Numbered from the stretch's first letter, positions 1 through 6,387 are shown. The stretch is 8,043 bases of DNA from Flavobacterium psychrophilum (GCA_022729635.1 DZAU01000025.1:18854-26896); one strand, 5' to 3'. Translations and numbers: made by a program. Notes: a model not told the origin generated them from the sequence alone.

Positions 1-495
1 TATGGATGGGGTTATCCGTACTACGGCTGGGGATATCCATATTACGGTTATGGTTATGGTTATCCCTATTATGGTTATAATAACAATTATTCTTACAATT
101 CAAGCCGAAGAGGTTCGTCGTATGCTAATGGTGTGAATGGCGGAAGATATTCTCAAACTCAAACCAATGTTGCTCGGGGAACAAGTTACTCTAATTACAG
201 CAGAAATTCTACAAATAGTGCCACTAGAAATAATTCTACTTTTATGACAAGAGATTATACTCAAAATCAAAACAATTCAACTAATAATTCCTCAAGAACA
301 AGAACCAGCACTAACACTAGCGGTACCAGAAGCCAAAATTATTCTCCTTCCAGTAGTAGATCTTCCAGTTCTAGCTCAAACAGTTATAATAGTGGCGGAG
401 GGAGATCATATAGTGGTGGTGGCTACAGTGGCGGTGGCGGATATAGCGGTGGTGGTGGAAGATCATCTGGCGGTGGTGGTGGTGGAAGAAGATAA
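1..495 (+). CDS. Tyr/Gly/Ser/Asn-rich low-complexity protein, C-terminal part (5' end outside window)
   Basis: The frame is open from base 1 to the TAA at 493-495, so at least 164 residues of a larger protein are present; the GTG at 133 is only an internal valine codon. The visible part has three blocks: an aromatic head with YGWGYPYY-type repeats (residues 1-33), a Ser/Asn/Thr/Arg-rich polar middle (about 34-128) and a Gly-rich tail of SGGGG units ending in Arg-Arg (about 129-164). No catalytic motif or folded domain is visible. Similar proteins in flavobacteria usually carry a signal peptide and are annotated as hypothetical or 'vitellogenin II-like'; that is from memory, and the N-terminus that would show export is outside the window. 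It lies 49 bases before an outer-membrane barrel gene on the same strand with no promoter motif between them, so co-transcription is likely. A cell-envelope role is inference only. Confidence -1.
   Translation, partial: YGWGYPYYGWGYPYYGYGYGYPYYGYNNNYSYNSSRRGSSYANGVNGGRYSQTQTNVARGTSYSNYSRNSTNSATRNNSTFMTRDYTQNQNNSTNNSSRTRTSTNTSGTRSQNYSPSSSRSSSSSSNSYNSGGGRSYSGGGYSGGGGYSGGGGRSSGGGGGGRR
391..492 (+). repeat. In-gene Gly-codon repeat (SGGGG/SGGGGY units)
   Basis: Degenerate repeats built on GGTGGTGG and (A/T)(G/A)(T/C)GGCGGTGG encode the Gly-rich tail of the preceding protein. Synonymous codons are mixed (GGT, GGC, GGA), so the repeat is conserved better in protein than in DNA, which argues for selection on the peptide and not just recent slippage. 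Unit lengths are multiples of three, so gain or loss would keep the frame. Confidence -1.
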
Positions 496-544
496 TCGTT
501 TTCTCCATTTAAAAACATATTAAAAAAACTTAATTGAACAAAAG

Positions 545-2047
545 ATGAAAAAATATATATTTCTAATATTTGCTGGTTTAGCTTTTAGCGTATCTCAATC
601 TCAGGAAATTCAGGATGCAGTTCGCTACGCACAGGAAAATCTAAACGGAACAGCTCGTTTTAGAGCTATGGGCGGTGCTTTTGGAGCGCTTGGTGGCGAT
701 TTATCTTCTATAAATGTAAATCCTGCAGGATCTGCGGTTTTTTCAAATAATCAAATTACGTTATCATTATGTAGTTACAATACAAATAATGATTCTAACT
801 ATTTTGGAACAAATACTTCAGCTTCTGATAACTCTTTTGAGTTGAATCAAACGGGTGGTGTTTTTGTTTTTAAAAACCAAAATCCAAATAGCGACTGGAA
901 AAAGTTTTCAATGGCAATTAACTATGAAAACGTAAATAATTTTGATAATTCTGTTTTTTCAGCCGGGAAAAACCCAACAAATTCTGTAGCCAACTATTTT
1001 GTGAGTTATGCAAATGGAGTTCCACTGGATGTTTTGGAAAACTCTCTGTATGGCGAATTGGATCATGGAGGGCAACAAGCCTATTTGGGTTATCAAGGAT
1101 ATGTCATTAATCCAGTCACTAATCTTCCAAACAACACTCAATACACATCGAATGTAACTGCTGGCGGCAACTACTATCAAGAAAACAGCATTTATTCTAA
1201 CGGGTATAACGGAAAATTATCTTTTAATGCCGCAACTTCTTATAAAGATAAATTGTACTTAGGAGTTAATTTTAATTCTCATTTTACAGATTTTGTACAA
1301 TCTACAAGCTTTTATGAAAGCAATAATAACACTTTAGGCACTGATTACACCGTTAAAAATTTACGCTTTGACAATAATCTATATACTTATGGTACAGGAT
1401 TCTCGTTTCAAATAGGTGCTATTGCTAAAGTTACAAATGAAGTGCGATTGGGATTTGCTTATGATTCTCCTATTTGGTATAATTTGAGCGATGAGTTTTC
1501 ACAAAAACTCGTTGCCGTGAGTGCCAATACTTTTAATGAATTACCGCCAGATGTAGTTGACCCTGAAATCATCAATTATTATGCTCCTTATGAGTTAGAT
1601 ACTCCAGGCAAGATTACAGGAAGTTTTGCTTATGTATTTGGAAAAACCGGATTAATAAGTATTGATTACTCGATAAAGGATTATGGCAACACAAAATTTA
1701 GACCGGAAAACGATCCTTATTATAGAGACTTAAATAACCAGATGAGTAATACACTCTCTACTTCGGGAGAATTGCGACTTGGTGCCGAATATAAAATCAA
1801 GGAATGGAGCCTGAGAGGCGGTTATCGATTTGAGGAAAGTCCATACAAAAACAGCACAACTATTGGCGATTTGAATTCTTTTTCTGGTGGTTTAGGATAT
1901 AATTTTGGAATGTTTAAAATAGATTTTGCCTATTCTTATGCACAAAGAAATTCGCAACAACCGTTTTTCACTCAAGGATTTACCGATGGCGCCAGAATCA
2001 ATACGACAAACAATAATGTTTCTTTGACCTTGTTATTTGAGATGTAA
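545..2047 (+). CDS. OmpP1/FadL/TodX-family outer-membrane barrel ('hemin receptor' type)
   Basis: A 500-residue protein with a Sec signal peptide (Lys-Lys, then a hydrophobic run; cleavage probably near residue 20, after SQSQ). The mature N-terminus carries the hallmark of the FadL/OmpP1 family (PF03349): a block at residues 34-66 with GTARFRAMGGAFGALGGDLS and the NPAG motif at 59-62, which in FadL belongs to the plug region. The rest alternates aromatic and polar residues in beta-strand fashion, with Asn/Tyr-rich loops, and ends in a strand closing on LLFEM. Family members move hydrophobic compounds such as long-chain fatty acids across the outer membrane; the flavobacterial label 'hemin receptor' is an inherited annotation and the true substrate cannot be told here. 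The start has an A-rich, SD-less upstream region typical of Bacteroidota. It is closed by the terminator at 2108-2143. Family is secure; substrate is unknown. Confidence -1.
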   Translation: MKKYIFLIFAGLAFSVSQSQEIQDAVRYAQENLNGTARFRAMGGAFGALGGDLSSINVNPAGSAVFSNNQITLSLCSYNTNNDSNYFGTNTSASDNSFELNQTGGVFVFKNQNPNSDWKKFSMAINYENVNNFDNSVFSAGKNPTNSVANYFVSYANGVPLDVLENSLYGELDHGGQQAYLGYQGYVINPVTNLPNNTQYTSNVTAGGNYYQENSIYSNGYNGKLSFNAATSYKDKLYLGVNFNSHFTDFVQSTSFYESNNNTLGTDYTVKNLRFDNNLYTYGTGFSFQIGAIAKVTNEVRLGFAYDSPIWYNLSDEFSQKLVAVSANTFNELPPDVVDPEIINYYAPYELDTPGKITGSFAYVFGKTGLISIDYSIKDYGNTKFRPENDPYYRDLNNQMSNTLSTSGELRLGAEYKIKEWSLRGGYRFEESPYKNSTTIGDLNSFSGGLGYNFGMFKIDFAYSYAQRNSQQPFFTQGFTDGARINTTNNNVSLTLLFEM

Positions 2048-2107
2048 TTCTTATCCAGACTATCTTTAAAGGAGATGGTGTCATAACTAAATATAATTAT
2101 TGAAAAT

Positions 2108-2144
2108 AAAAACCACTTTGACTTTTGATTTAAAGTGGTTTTTT
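2108..2144 (+). terminator. Intrinsic terminator after the FadL-type gene
   Basis: A perfect 12-bp inverted repeat, AAAAACCACTTT (2108-2119) with AAAGTGGTTTTT (2132-2143), encloses a 12-base loop and runs into T residues. It lies 60 bases after the stop codon of the FadL-type gene. The A-run on the 5' side means it could also stop transcription coming from the right. Confidence -1.
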
Positions 2145-2181
2145 CTTTGGAAACATTTACTGAAATACAAAAGGTCATAAA

Positions 2182-2258
2182 ATAGCCCTGATGGGAGTAA
2201 GTATCCTTTTGTGTTGGTGTTCGACACAAAAGATACTACGGACAGCGGGACAAAACGT
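2182..2258 (+). ncRNA. Structured intergenic element, flavo-1-like RNA or REP-like dispersed repeat
   Basis: The element begins with TAGCCCTGATGGGAG and ends with GGACAGCGGGAC. Between these is a long hairpin: CTTTTGTGT (2206-2214) pairs perfectly with ACACAAAAG (2224-2232), and AGTAT (2200-2204) pairs with ATACT (2233-2237), leaving C2205 bulged. CCC at 2186-2188 can pair with GGG at 2247-2249 to close an outer stem. From memory, many flavobacterial intergenic regions hold elements of the form TAGCCC-GAT-GAAG-CATCCTTTTG...CAAAAGAT-AGCGGA-AGCGGG, and this copy fits that pattern; I believe this is the family described as the flavo-1 RNA motif (Rfam), but I cannot check the covariance model. 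It sits between a terminator and the rimO promoter. The strand is assigned from the remembered orientation. No T-tract follows, so it is not an ordinary terminator. Confidence -1.
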
Positions 2259-2300
2259 CTTTAAAACAACAAAGATTTATGCTCCTAAAAATAAAAATCG

Positions 2301-2308
2301 TAATTTTG
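2301..2308 (+). promoter_or_regulatory. -7 element of the rimO promoter
   Basis: TAATTTTG matches the Bacteroidota sigma-A -7 consensus TAnnTTTG. Transcription would start near 2313-2316, giving a leader of about 25-30 bases before the ATG at 2341. No clear TTG is seen at the -33 position, so the match rests on the -7 box. Its position supports 2341 as the rimO start and excludes upstream in-frame ATGs. Confidence -1.
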
Positions 2309-2340
2309 CCAACTTTCCAAAATATCGGAATTATAAATCT

Positions 2341-3642
2341 ATGAGAACCAAGACCTTAAAAAAGAATAAAATCAATGTAATCACTCTTGGGTGTTCAAAA
2401 AATGTGTATGACAGTGAAGTGTTAATGGGTCAACTCAAAGCCAGCGGAAAAGAGGTCGTGCACGAACAAGAAGGAAATATTATTGTGATAAATACCTGCG
2501 GATTTATTGATAATGCCAAGGCAGAATCAGTAAATATGATTCTTGAATATGCAGACAAAAAAGAACGGGGTTTAGTCGATAAAGTTTTCGTGACCGGATG
2601 TTTATCAGAACGTTACAGACCTGATTTAGAAAAAGAAATTCCAAATGTTGACCAATTTTTTGGTACAACTGAATTACCTGCATTACTTAAAGCTTTGGGA
2701 GCCGATTATAAACACGAATTGCTTGGCGAACGATTGACCACAACTCCAAAAAATTATGCCTATTTAAAAATTGCCGAAGGTTGTGATAGACCTTGCAGTT
2801 TTTGTGCCATTCCAATTATGCGAGGAAAGCACGTTTCGCAAACAATAGAAAAACTAGTAAAAGAAGCCGAAGGTTTAGCAAAAAATGGTGTGAAAGAATT
2901 AATTTTGATTGCACAGGATTTGACTTATTATGGCTTGGATATTTACAAAAAGAGAAATCTTGGCGAATTATTAGAAGCTTTGGTAAAAGTCGAAGGAATC
3001 GAATGGATTCGTCTGCACTATGCCTTCCCTACCGGTTTTCCGATGGATGTTTTAGAAATTATGCGTCGTGAACCCAAGATTTGTAATTATATTGATATTC
3101 CGTTGCAGCATATTTCTGATGCTGTTTTGAAATCGATGAAACGCGGAACGACGAAAGAAAAAACCACCCAATTATTGCAAGAATTTCGTAAAGCAGTTCC
3201 CGGAATGACTATTAGAACCACTTTAATTGTGGGCTATCCTGGCGAAACTCAGGAAGATTTCGAAACTTTGAGAGATTGGGTTCAGGAAATGAAGTTCGAG
3301 CGTTTGGGCTGTTTCACTTACTCTCACGAAGAAAATACAGGTGCTTTTGCCTTAATTGATGATGTTCCGGAAGACGTGAAACAAGATCGTGCCAACGAAA
3401 TTATGGAACTCCAATCACAAATTTCTTGGGACTTGAATCAGGAGAAAATAGGGAAAACCTTCCGCTGCATCATTGATAGAAAAGAAGGAGAACATTTCGT
3501 TGGAAGAACAGAATTCGACAGTCCAGATGTTGACAATGAAGTTCTTATAGATGCCTCAAAACATTATGTGAAAACTGGCGAATTTGTAATGGTAAAAATT
3601 ATTGATGCCACAGAATTTGATTTATATGCAGAACCTGTTTAA
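2341..3642 (+). CDS. rimO: Ribosomal protein S12 (Asp) methylthiotransferase RimO
   Basis: RimO is a radical-SAM iron-sulfur enzyme that adds a methylthio group to the beta-carbon of a conserved aspartate of ribosomal protein S12. The 433-residue product shows all three expected parts. The N-terminal UPF0004/MTTase domain has the three cluster cysteines C18 (LGCSKN), C53 (NTCGF) and C87 (TGCLSERY). The radical-SAM domain has the CxxxCxxC motif C148, C152, C155 (CDRPCSFC). A C-terminal TRAM domain begins near residue 371. The LGCSKN and GCLSERY signatures favour RimO over the tRNA enzyme MiaB. The reading frame continues upstream to an ATG at 2191, but that codon lies inside the structured repeat and before the promoter box; the start at 2341 gives the usual family length. 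A small secreted-protein gene follows after 31 bases and may be co-transcribed. Confidence -1.
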   Translation: MRTKTLKKNKINVITLGCSKNVYDSEVLMGQLKASGKEVVHEQEGNIIVINTCGFIDNAKAESVNMILEYADKKERGLVDKVFVTGCLSERYRPDLEKEIPNVDQFFGTTELPALLKALGADYKHELLGERLTTTPKNYAYLKIAEGCDRPCSFCAIPIMRGKHVSQTIEKLVKEAEGLAKNGVKELILIAQDLTYYGLDIYKKRNLGELLEALVKVEGIEWIRLHYAFPTGFPMDVLEIMRREPKICNYIDIPLQHISDAVLKSMKRGTTKEKTTQLLQEFRKAVPGMTIRTTLIVGYPGETQEDFETLRDWVQEMKFERLGCFTYSHEENTGAFALIDDVPEDVKQDRANEIMELQSQISWDLNQEKIGKTFRCIIDRKEGEHFVGRTEFDSPDVDNEVLIDASKHYVKTGEFVMVKIIDATEFDLYAEPV

Positions 3643-3673
3643 ATTTACACTTTTAAAATATTAAATAAATATC

Positions 3674-4144
3674 ATGATAGCAAAAACATTTTTAGCAAGT
3701 GTGTTCGTACTATTATCCATTTCAACCATTTCTGCGCAATACGGAAATAATAGTTATGGAAACAACAGCTACGGCGGAAATGGATATGGAAATAACGGCG
3801 GAATGAACCAAAGGAGTCAACCTGAAAAACCAAAAGAAATCCCACCTGAGGAAACAGCTGCCAAAGTTATGGAAGAAATGAAACCTGCTCTCAATCTCGA
3901 TGTACTTCAGGAAATTGCCATATCAAATGTTTTGGTTGAAAGCCTAAATGCACAAGGTCGAATTCTTAAACAAGAAATTAGTCAAGATGAAAAAATTAAA
4001 AATTTTCAGATACTTTCAGAGAATACGGATAGAAAAATAATGGATTTTTTGAATAAGGATCAAAAAGAAAAATATCTGGTTTTTAAGGAAGAAAGAAAAA
4101 ATTCTAAAAATTCAAAAGGAAAATCAAAAGGAAAAAAGAAATAA
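3674..4144 (+). CDS. Small secreted protein with YGNN-rich head and Spy/LTXXQ-like helical body
   Basis: The 156-residue product starts with a clear Sec signal peptide (cleavage probably after A21, in TISAQ). The mature N-terminus is a Tyr/Gly/Asn repeat, YGNNSYGNNSYGGNGYGNNGG in pattern (residues 23-43), then a Pro/Glu linker (50-60). Residues 64-140 look entirely helical. The pair LNLDVLQ (73-79) and FLNKDQKEKY (125-134) resembles the paired L-x-L-x-x-x-Q / LT-x-x-Q motifs of the Spy/CpxP periplasmic chaperone family, but the match is weak and is my inference. The C-terminus (141-156) is strongly basic (GKSKGKKK). It lies 31 bases behind rimO with no promoter motif in between, so read-through from rimO is likely. 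No enzyme motif is present. A periplasmic or surface location is well supported; the function is not known. Confidence -1.
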   Translation: MIAKTFLASVFVLLSISTISAQYGNNSYGNNSYGGNGYGNNGGMNQRSQPEKPKEIPPEETAAKVMEEMKPALNLDVLQEIAISNVLVESLNAQGRILKQEISQDEKIKNFQILSENTDRKIMDFLNKDQKEKYLVFKEERKNSKNSKGKSKGKKK

Positions 4145-4146
4145 TA

Positions 4147-4154
4147 TAATTTTG
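4147..4154 (+). promoter_or_regulatory. -7 element of the amiD promoter
   Basis: TAATTTTG fits TAnnTTTG and lies 58 bases before the ATG of the amidase lipoprotein gene, directly after the stop codon of the preceding gene. A leader of about 50 bases would result. No TTG at -33 is visible within the preceding coding sequence, so confidence is moderate. Confidence -1.
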
Positions 4155-4212
4155 TCATTTCCCCCTACACGCATTCGAGATTTTTTTATACTCCAAACTC
4201 AATTAAAAAATT

Positions 4213-5127
4213 ATGAAACAATTTACAAAAACCTTTTTTTATTTCCTGATAATAGCAATTGTCTTGACCTCTTGTTCGGCAAATCCATATAAAGCTAGTG
4301 ACAAATCTTACAAAAAGCAACTCAAAGGCTATAAGGAAACCATTTCAAATATGGAACCGGCTAAATTGGAAACTAGTAGCACAACTATACTGCCGAGCGA
4401 ACCGACTCCAATTGATCCGTTAGTTCTATACAAAGACACCCTTTCTCAAAAAAAACCAATCGTTTTACAAAACGGAATTAGTTCTGAATGGATAAGTTCT
4501 GTAAATTTTAACCTTAGAAAACCCAATTTTGTAATTATTCATCATACTGCTCAGGATTCATTAGCTCAAACATTAAAAACTTTTACAATTACAAAAACTC
4601 AGGTAAGTGCCCATTATGTAATCGCTGATGATGGCCGAGTAGTACAAATGGTAAACGACTACCTTCGAGCATGGCATGGAGGAGCTGCTTCTTGGGGTAA
4701 AAACACCGATATTAATTCAGCATCAATCGGAATCGAATTAGATAATAACGGGGTTGAACCTTTTTCTGATAAACAAATAATTAGTCTTTTGGCTCTGCTT
4801 ACAAAACTTAAAAAGGATTATAATATTCCAACTCAAAACTTTATTGGGCATTCAGACATTGCACCAGGAAGAAAGACAGATCCGAGTAAGCTTTTCCCGT
4901 GGAAACTTTTAGCCATAAATGGTTTCGGCATTTGGACTGATGAAGTTTTAGAGCTTGCACCAATTAACTTCAATGTGGAACAAGGGTTGCGAATCATTGG
5001 ATATAATACCAAAAATCTACCTGCTGCTATTTCAGCCTTCAAGCTTCATTATATTCAAACCGAAGTGAATAGTATTTTAGATGAAAAAACCGTAAACACC
5101 ATTTACAACATATACAAGAAACAATAA
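4213..5127 (+). CDS. amiD: AmiD-type N-acetylmuramoyl-L-alanine amidase, lipoprotein
   Basis: This 304-residue enzyme should cut the amide bond between N-acetylmuramic acid and L-alanine of the peptide stem, in peptidoglycan turnover or recycling. It is a predicted lipoprotein: a hydrophobic signal followed by the lipobox LTSC with C21. After a linker (22-100) comes an Amidase_2 domain (about 104-230). By comparison with E. coli AmiD as I remember it, the zinc ligands are H110 (IIHHTA), H213 (GHSDIAPGRKTDP) and D223, with E175 (GIEL) and K221 at the catalytic positions; all are kept. The GFGIW segment and the C-terminal part (about 250-304, with GYNTK, AISAFKLHY and LDEKTV) match the AmiD peptidoglycan-binding domain. 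The architecture therefore matches AmiD over its whole length. It has its own promoter candidate and is closed by the hairpin at 5146-5184. Outer-membrane anchoring facing the periplasm is inferred from the family. Confidence -1.
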   Translation: MKQFTKTFFYFLIIAIVLTSCSANPYKASDKSYKKQLKGYKETISNMEPAKLETSSTTILPSEPTPIDPLVLYKDTLSQKKPIVLQNGISSEWISSVNFNLRKPNFVIIHHTAQDSLAQTLKTFTITKTQVSAHYVIADDGRVVQMVNDYLRAWHGGAASWGKNTDINSASIGIELDNNGVEPFSDKQIISLLALLTKLKKDYNIPTQNFIGHSDIAPGRKTDPSKLFPWKLLAINGFGIWTDEVLELAPINFNVEQGLRIIGYNTKNLPAAISAFKLHYIQTEVNSILDEKTVNTIYNIYKKQ

Positions 5128-5145
5128 TTGGTTTAAAATAAAATT

Positions 5146-5188
5146 AAGAAGCGGTCTTTTGAATTTCTCAAAAGATCGCTTCTTTTTT
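5146..5188 (+). terminator. Long hairpin terminator after amiD, probably bidirectional
   Basis: AAGAAGCGGTCTTTTGA (5146-5162) pairs with TCAAAAGATCGCTTCTT (5168-5184): 17 bp with one G-U pair (5154/5176), a 5-base loop and a run of six T at 5183-5188. It begins 19 bases after the amiD stop. Read on the minus strand the hairpin is followed by AATTTTATTTT, so it can also end transcripts of dapD and the remnant behind it, for which no other terminator is visible. Confidence -1.
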
Positions 5189-5321
5189 AATGCTAAAATA
5201 TTGTTTTCCTTATTTTATTCATACCAATTTTCAAATAAAAACACCATATAAACAGTCCTCTATTAATACATTAAGTCATCAAATATTACCTTAATTTTCT
5301 TAATCTATTATTGGTAAAAAA
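5189..5321. other. AT-rich gene-free stretch
   Basis: Together with the remnant to its right this makes up most of a 345-base interval lacking an intact gene. These 133 bases are very AT-rich and hold no open frame of useful length, no TAnnTTTG box in a sensible place and no long inverted repeat. I see nothing functional here besides the flanking terminator. Confidence -1.
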
Positions 5322-5450
5322 CTATTTCAACCCTACATTTAAAATGGTAAATCCAGCTTTACCACTAGCATCAACGTCATAATAACCCCCATTGGTAACA
5401 ACTGTCCCAGCAAAAGGTCTAAAATCAAAACCCCAATCGGAATTTGGATT
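5322..5450 (-). pseudogene. C-terminal remnant of an unidentified, probably exported protein
   Basis: On the minus strand 42 codons are open from 5450 down to a TAG at 5322-5324. The peptide begins NPNSDWGFDFRPFAGTVV, continues with TNGGYYDVDASGKAG and ends FTILNVGLK. This looks like real protein: Gly, aromatic and alternating hydrophobic residues, with a final strand of the type that ends beta-barrel or beta-sandwich surface proteins. There is no start codon, and an in-frame TAA (5451-5453) precedes it immediately, only 19 bases beyond the dapD stop, so there is no room for the missing N-terminal part. I read it as the tail of a gene that once followed dapD on the same strand and lost its 5' part by deletion. 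I cannot name the family. A chance open frame cannot be excluded. Confidence -1.
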
Positions 5451-5472
5451 TTAAAATAGTGTGATTTGGAAT

Positions 5473-6288
5473 TTAAACCGCCACATCATATTCACGTAGC
5501 GCATTATTCAACGATGTTTTCAAATCTGTTGAAGGTTTACGAGTACCAATAATCAAGGCGCAAGGCACTTGAAAATCTCCGGCAGCAAACTTTTTAGTAT
5601 AACTTCCAGGAATAACTACGGAACGTGCAGGAACAAATCCTTTTCTTTCCACAGGAGTTTCTCCTGTAACGTCAATAATTTTTGTGGAAGCAGTCAAACA
5701 AACATTTGCACCAAGAACAGCTTCTTTTCCTACGTGAACGCCTTCAACAATTATGCAACGGGAACCAATGAATGCACCATCTTCGATAATTACTGGTGCA
5801 GCTTGCAGAGGTTCTAAAACTCCACCAATTCCAACACCGCCACTCAAGTGAACATCTTTACCAATTTGGGCACAACTACCAACTGTTGCCCAAGTATCGA
5901 CCATTGTTCCAGAGTCAACATAAGCCCCAATGTTTACATAACTTGGCATCATAATTACTCCGCTAGCCAAAAAAGCGCCATAACGTGCAGATGCTCCAGG
6001 AACTACTCGAACGCCTTTTTCGGCATAATTTCTTTTTAGCAACATTTTGTCGTGGTATTCGAAGATTCCGGCTTCTACTGTTTCCATTTTTTGAATAGGA
6101 AAATACATAACGACAGCTTTTTTGACCCATTCGTTAACTTGCCAACCTTCGGCAACAGGCTCGGCAACACGTAATTTTCCTGAATCTAATAATTCGATAA
6201 CCACTCTAATGGCATCAATAGTTTTTGTTTCTTGCAACAAAGCACGGTTTTCCCAAGCTTGTTCTATTATGGATTGTAATTCGTTCAT
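5473..6288 (-). CDS. dapD: 2,3,4,5-tetrahydropyridine-2,6-dicarboxylate N-succinyltransferase
   Basis: DapD transfers a succinyl group from succinyl-CoA to tetrahydrodipicolinate in the succinylase branch of the pathway to meso-diaminopimelate and lysine, in the cytoplasm. The 271-residue product shows the small helical N-terminal domain (1-about 95, IIEQAWENRALL) and a left-handed beta-helix of hexapeptide repeats (about 105-235), with the conserved stretch SYVNIGAYVDSGTMVDTWATVG (116-137) and the Gly-rich turn LSGGVGIGGVLEP (148-160). The C-terminus LNNALREYDVAV is typical. The frame extends upstream to an ATG at 6333, but that would overlap the promoter; MNELQSIIEQ at 6288 matches the family start and length. 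The gene is divergent from a toxin-antitoxin operon, with 99 bases between the starts. No terminator lies directly behind it; the shared hairpin at 5146-5184 probably serves. Confidence -1.
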   Translation of the reverse strand: MNELQSIIEQAWENRALLQETKTIDAIRVVIELLDSGKLRVAEPVAEGWQVNEWVKKAVVMYFPIQKMETVEAGIFEYHDKMLLKRNYAEKGVRVVPGASARYGAFLASGVIMMPSYVNIGAYVDSGTMVDTWATVGSCAQIGKDVHLSGGVGIGGVLEPLQAAPVIIEDGAFIGSRCIIVEGVHVGKEAVLGANVCLTASTKIIDVTGETPVERKGFVPARSVVIPGSYTKKFAAGDFQVPCALIIGTRKPSTDLKTSLNNALREYDVAV

Positions 6289-6305
6289 TTTGATAAAATT
6301 TTGAG

Positions 6306-6333
6306 CAAAGATAGGATTTTTAACCAAAAGCAA
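6306..6333 (-). promoter_or_regulatory. dapD promoter (-33 TTG and -7 TATCTTTG)
   Basis: On the minus strand TATCTTTG (6313-6306) fits the Bacteroidota -7 consensus TAnnTTTG, and a TTG (6333-6331, in TTTTTGC) lies 17 bases upstream, within the usual spacing of the -33 element. Transcription would begin near 6300, leaving a leader of roughly 10-12 bases before the ATG at 6288. This supports the short DapD start. Confidence -1.
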
Positions 6334-6359
6334 AAAGTCAAATCGAATGGAAAATGTTA

Positions 6360-6367
6360 TATATTTG
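6360..6367 (+). promoter_or_regulatory. -7 element of the toxin-antitoxin/ruvX promoter
   Basis: TATATTTG fits TAnnTTTG and lies 20 bases before the antitoxin ATG, so the leader would be about 12-15 bases. No TTG is found at -33. It is the only good promoter box in front of the antitoxin, toxin and ruvX genes, and it faces away from the dapD promoter 46 bases to its left. Confidence -1.
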
Positions 6368-6387
6368 TGATTTAAATTTTACCGATT

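Noticed and set aside
133..135. GTG as the start of a 120-residue gene
   Set aside because: The frame is open through base 1 with the same repetitive composition, so this is an internal valine codon of a gene that begins outside the window.
2793..3071. 92-codon frame inside rimO on the plus strand
   Set aside because: It is an alternative frame within the radical-SAM domain of an intact rimO and its translation is not protein-like.
5345..5364. Inverted repeat TGGTAAA / TTTACCA with a 6-base loop
   Set aside because: Only 7 bp, without a T-tract, and inside the protein-like remnant; chance is likely in such AT-rich DNA.
5569..6304. Plus-strand open frames of 60-82 codons opposite dapD
   Set aside because: They are antisense shadows of an intact dapD, with Cys/Asn/Ser-rich translations, no promoter and no recognisable domain.
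6289..6333. Longer dapD starting at an upstream ATG
   Set aside because: The added 15 residues would overlap the -33 and -7 boxes, and the start at 6288 matches the family N-terminus and 271-residue length.
6370..6377. Palindrome ATTTAAAT between the TA promoter box and the antitoxin start, as a possible operator
   Set aside because: Eight bases of pure A/T are expected often by chance here, and no second copy or longer dyad supports an operator.
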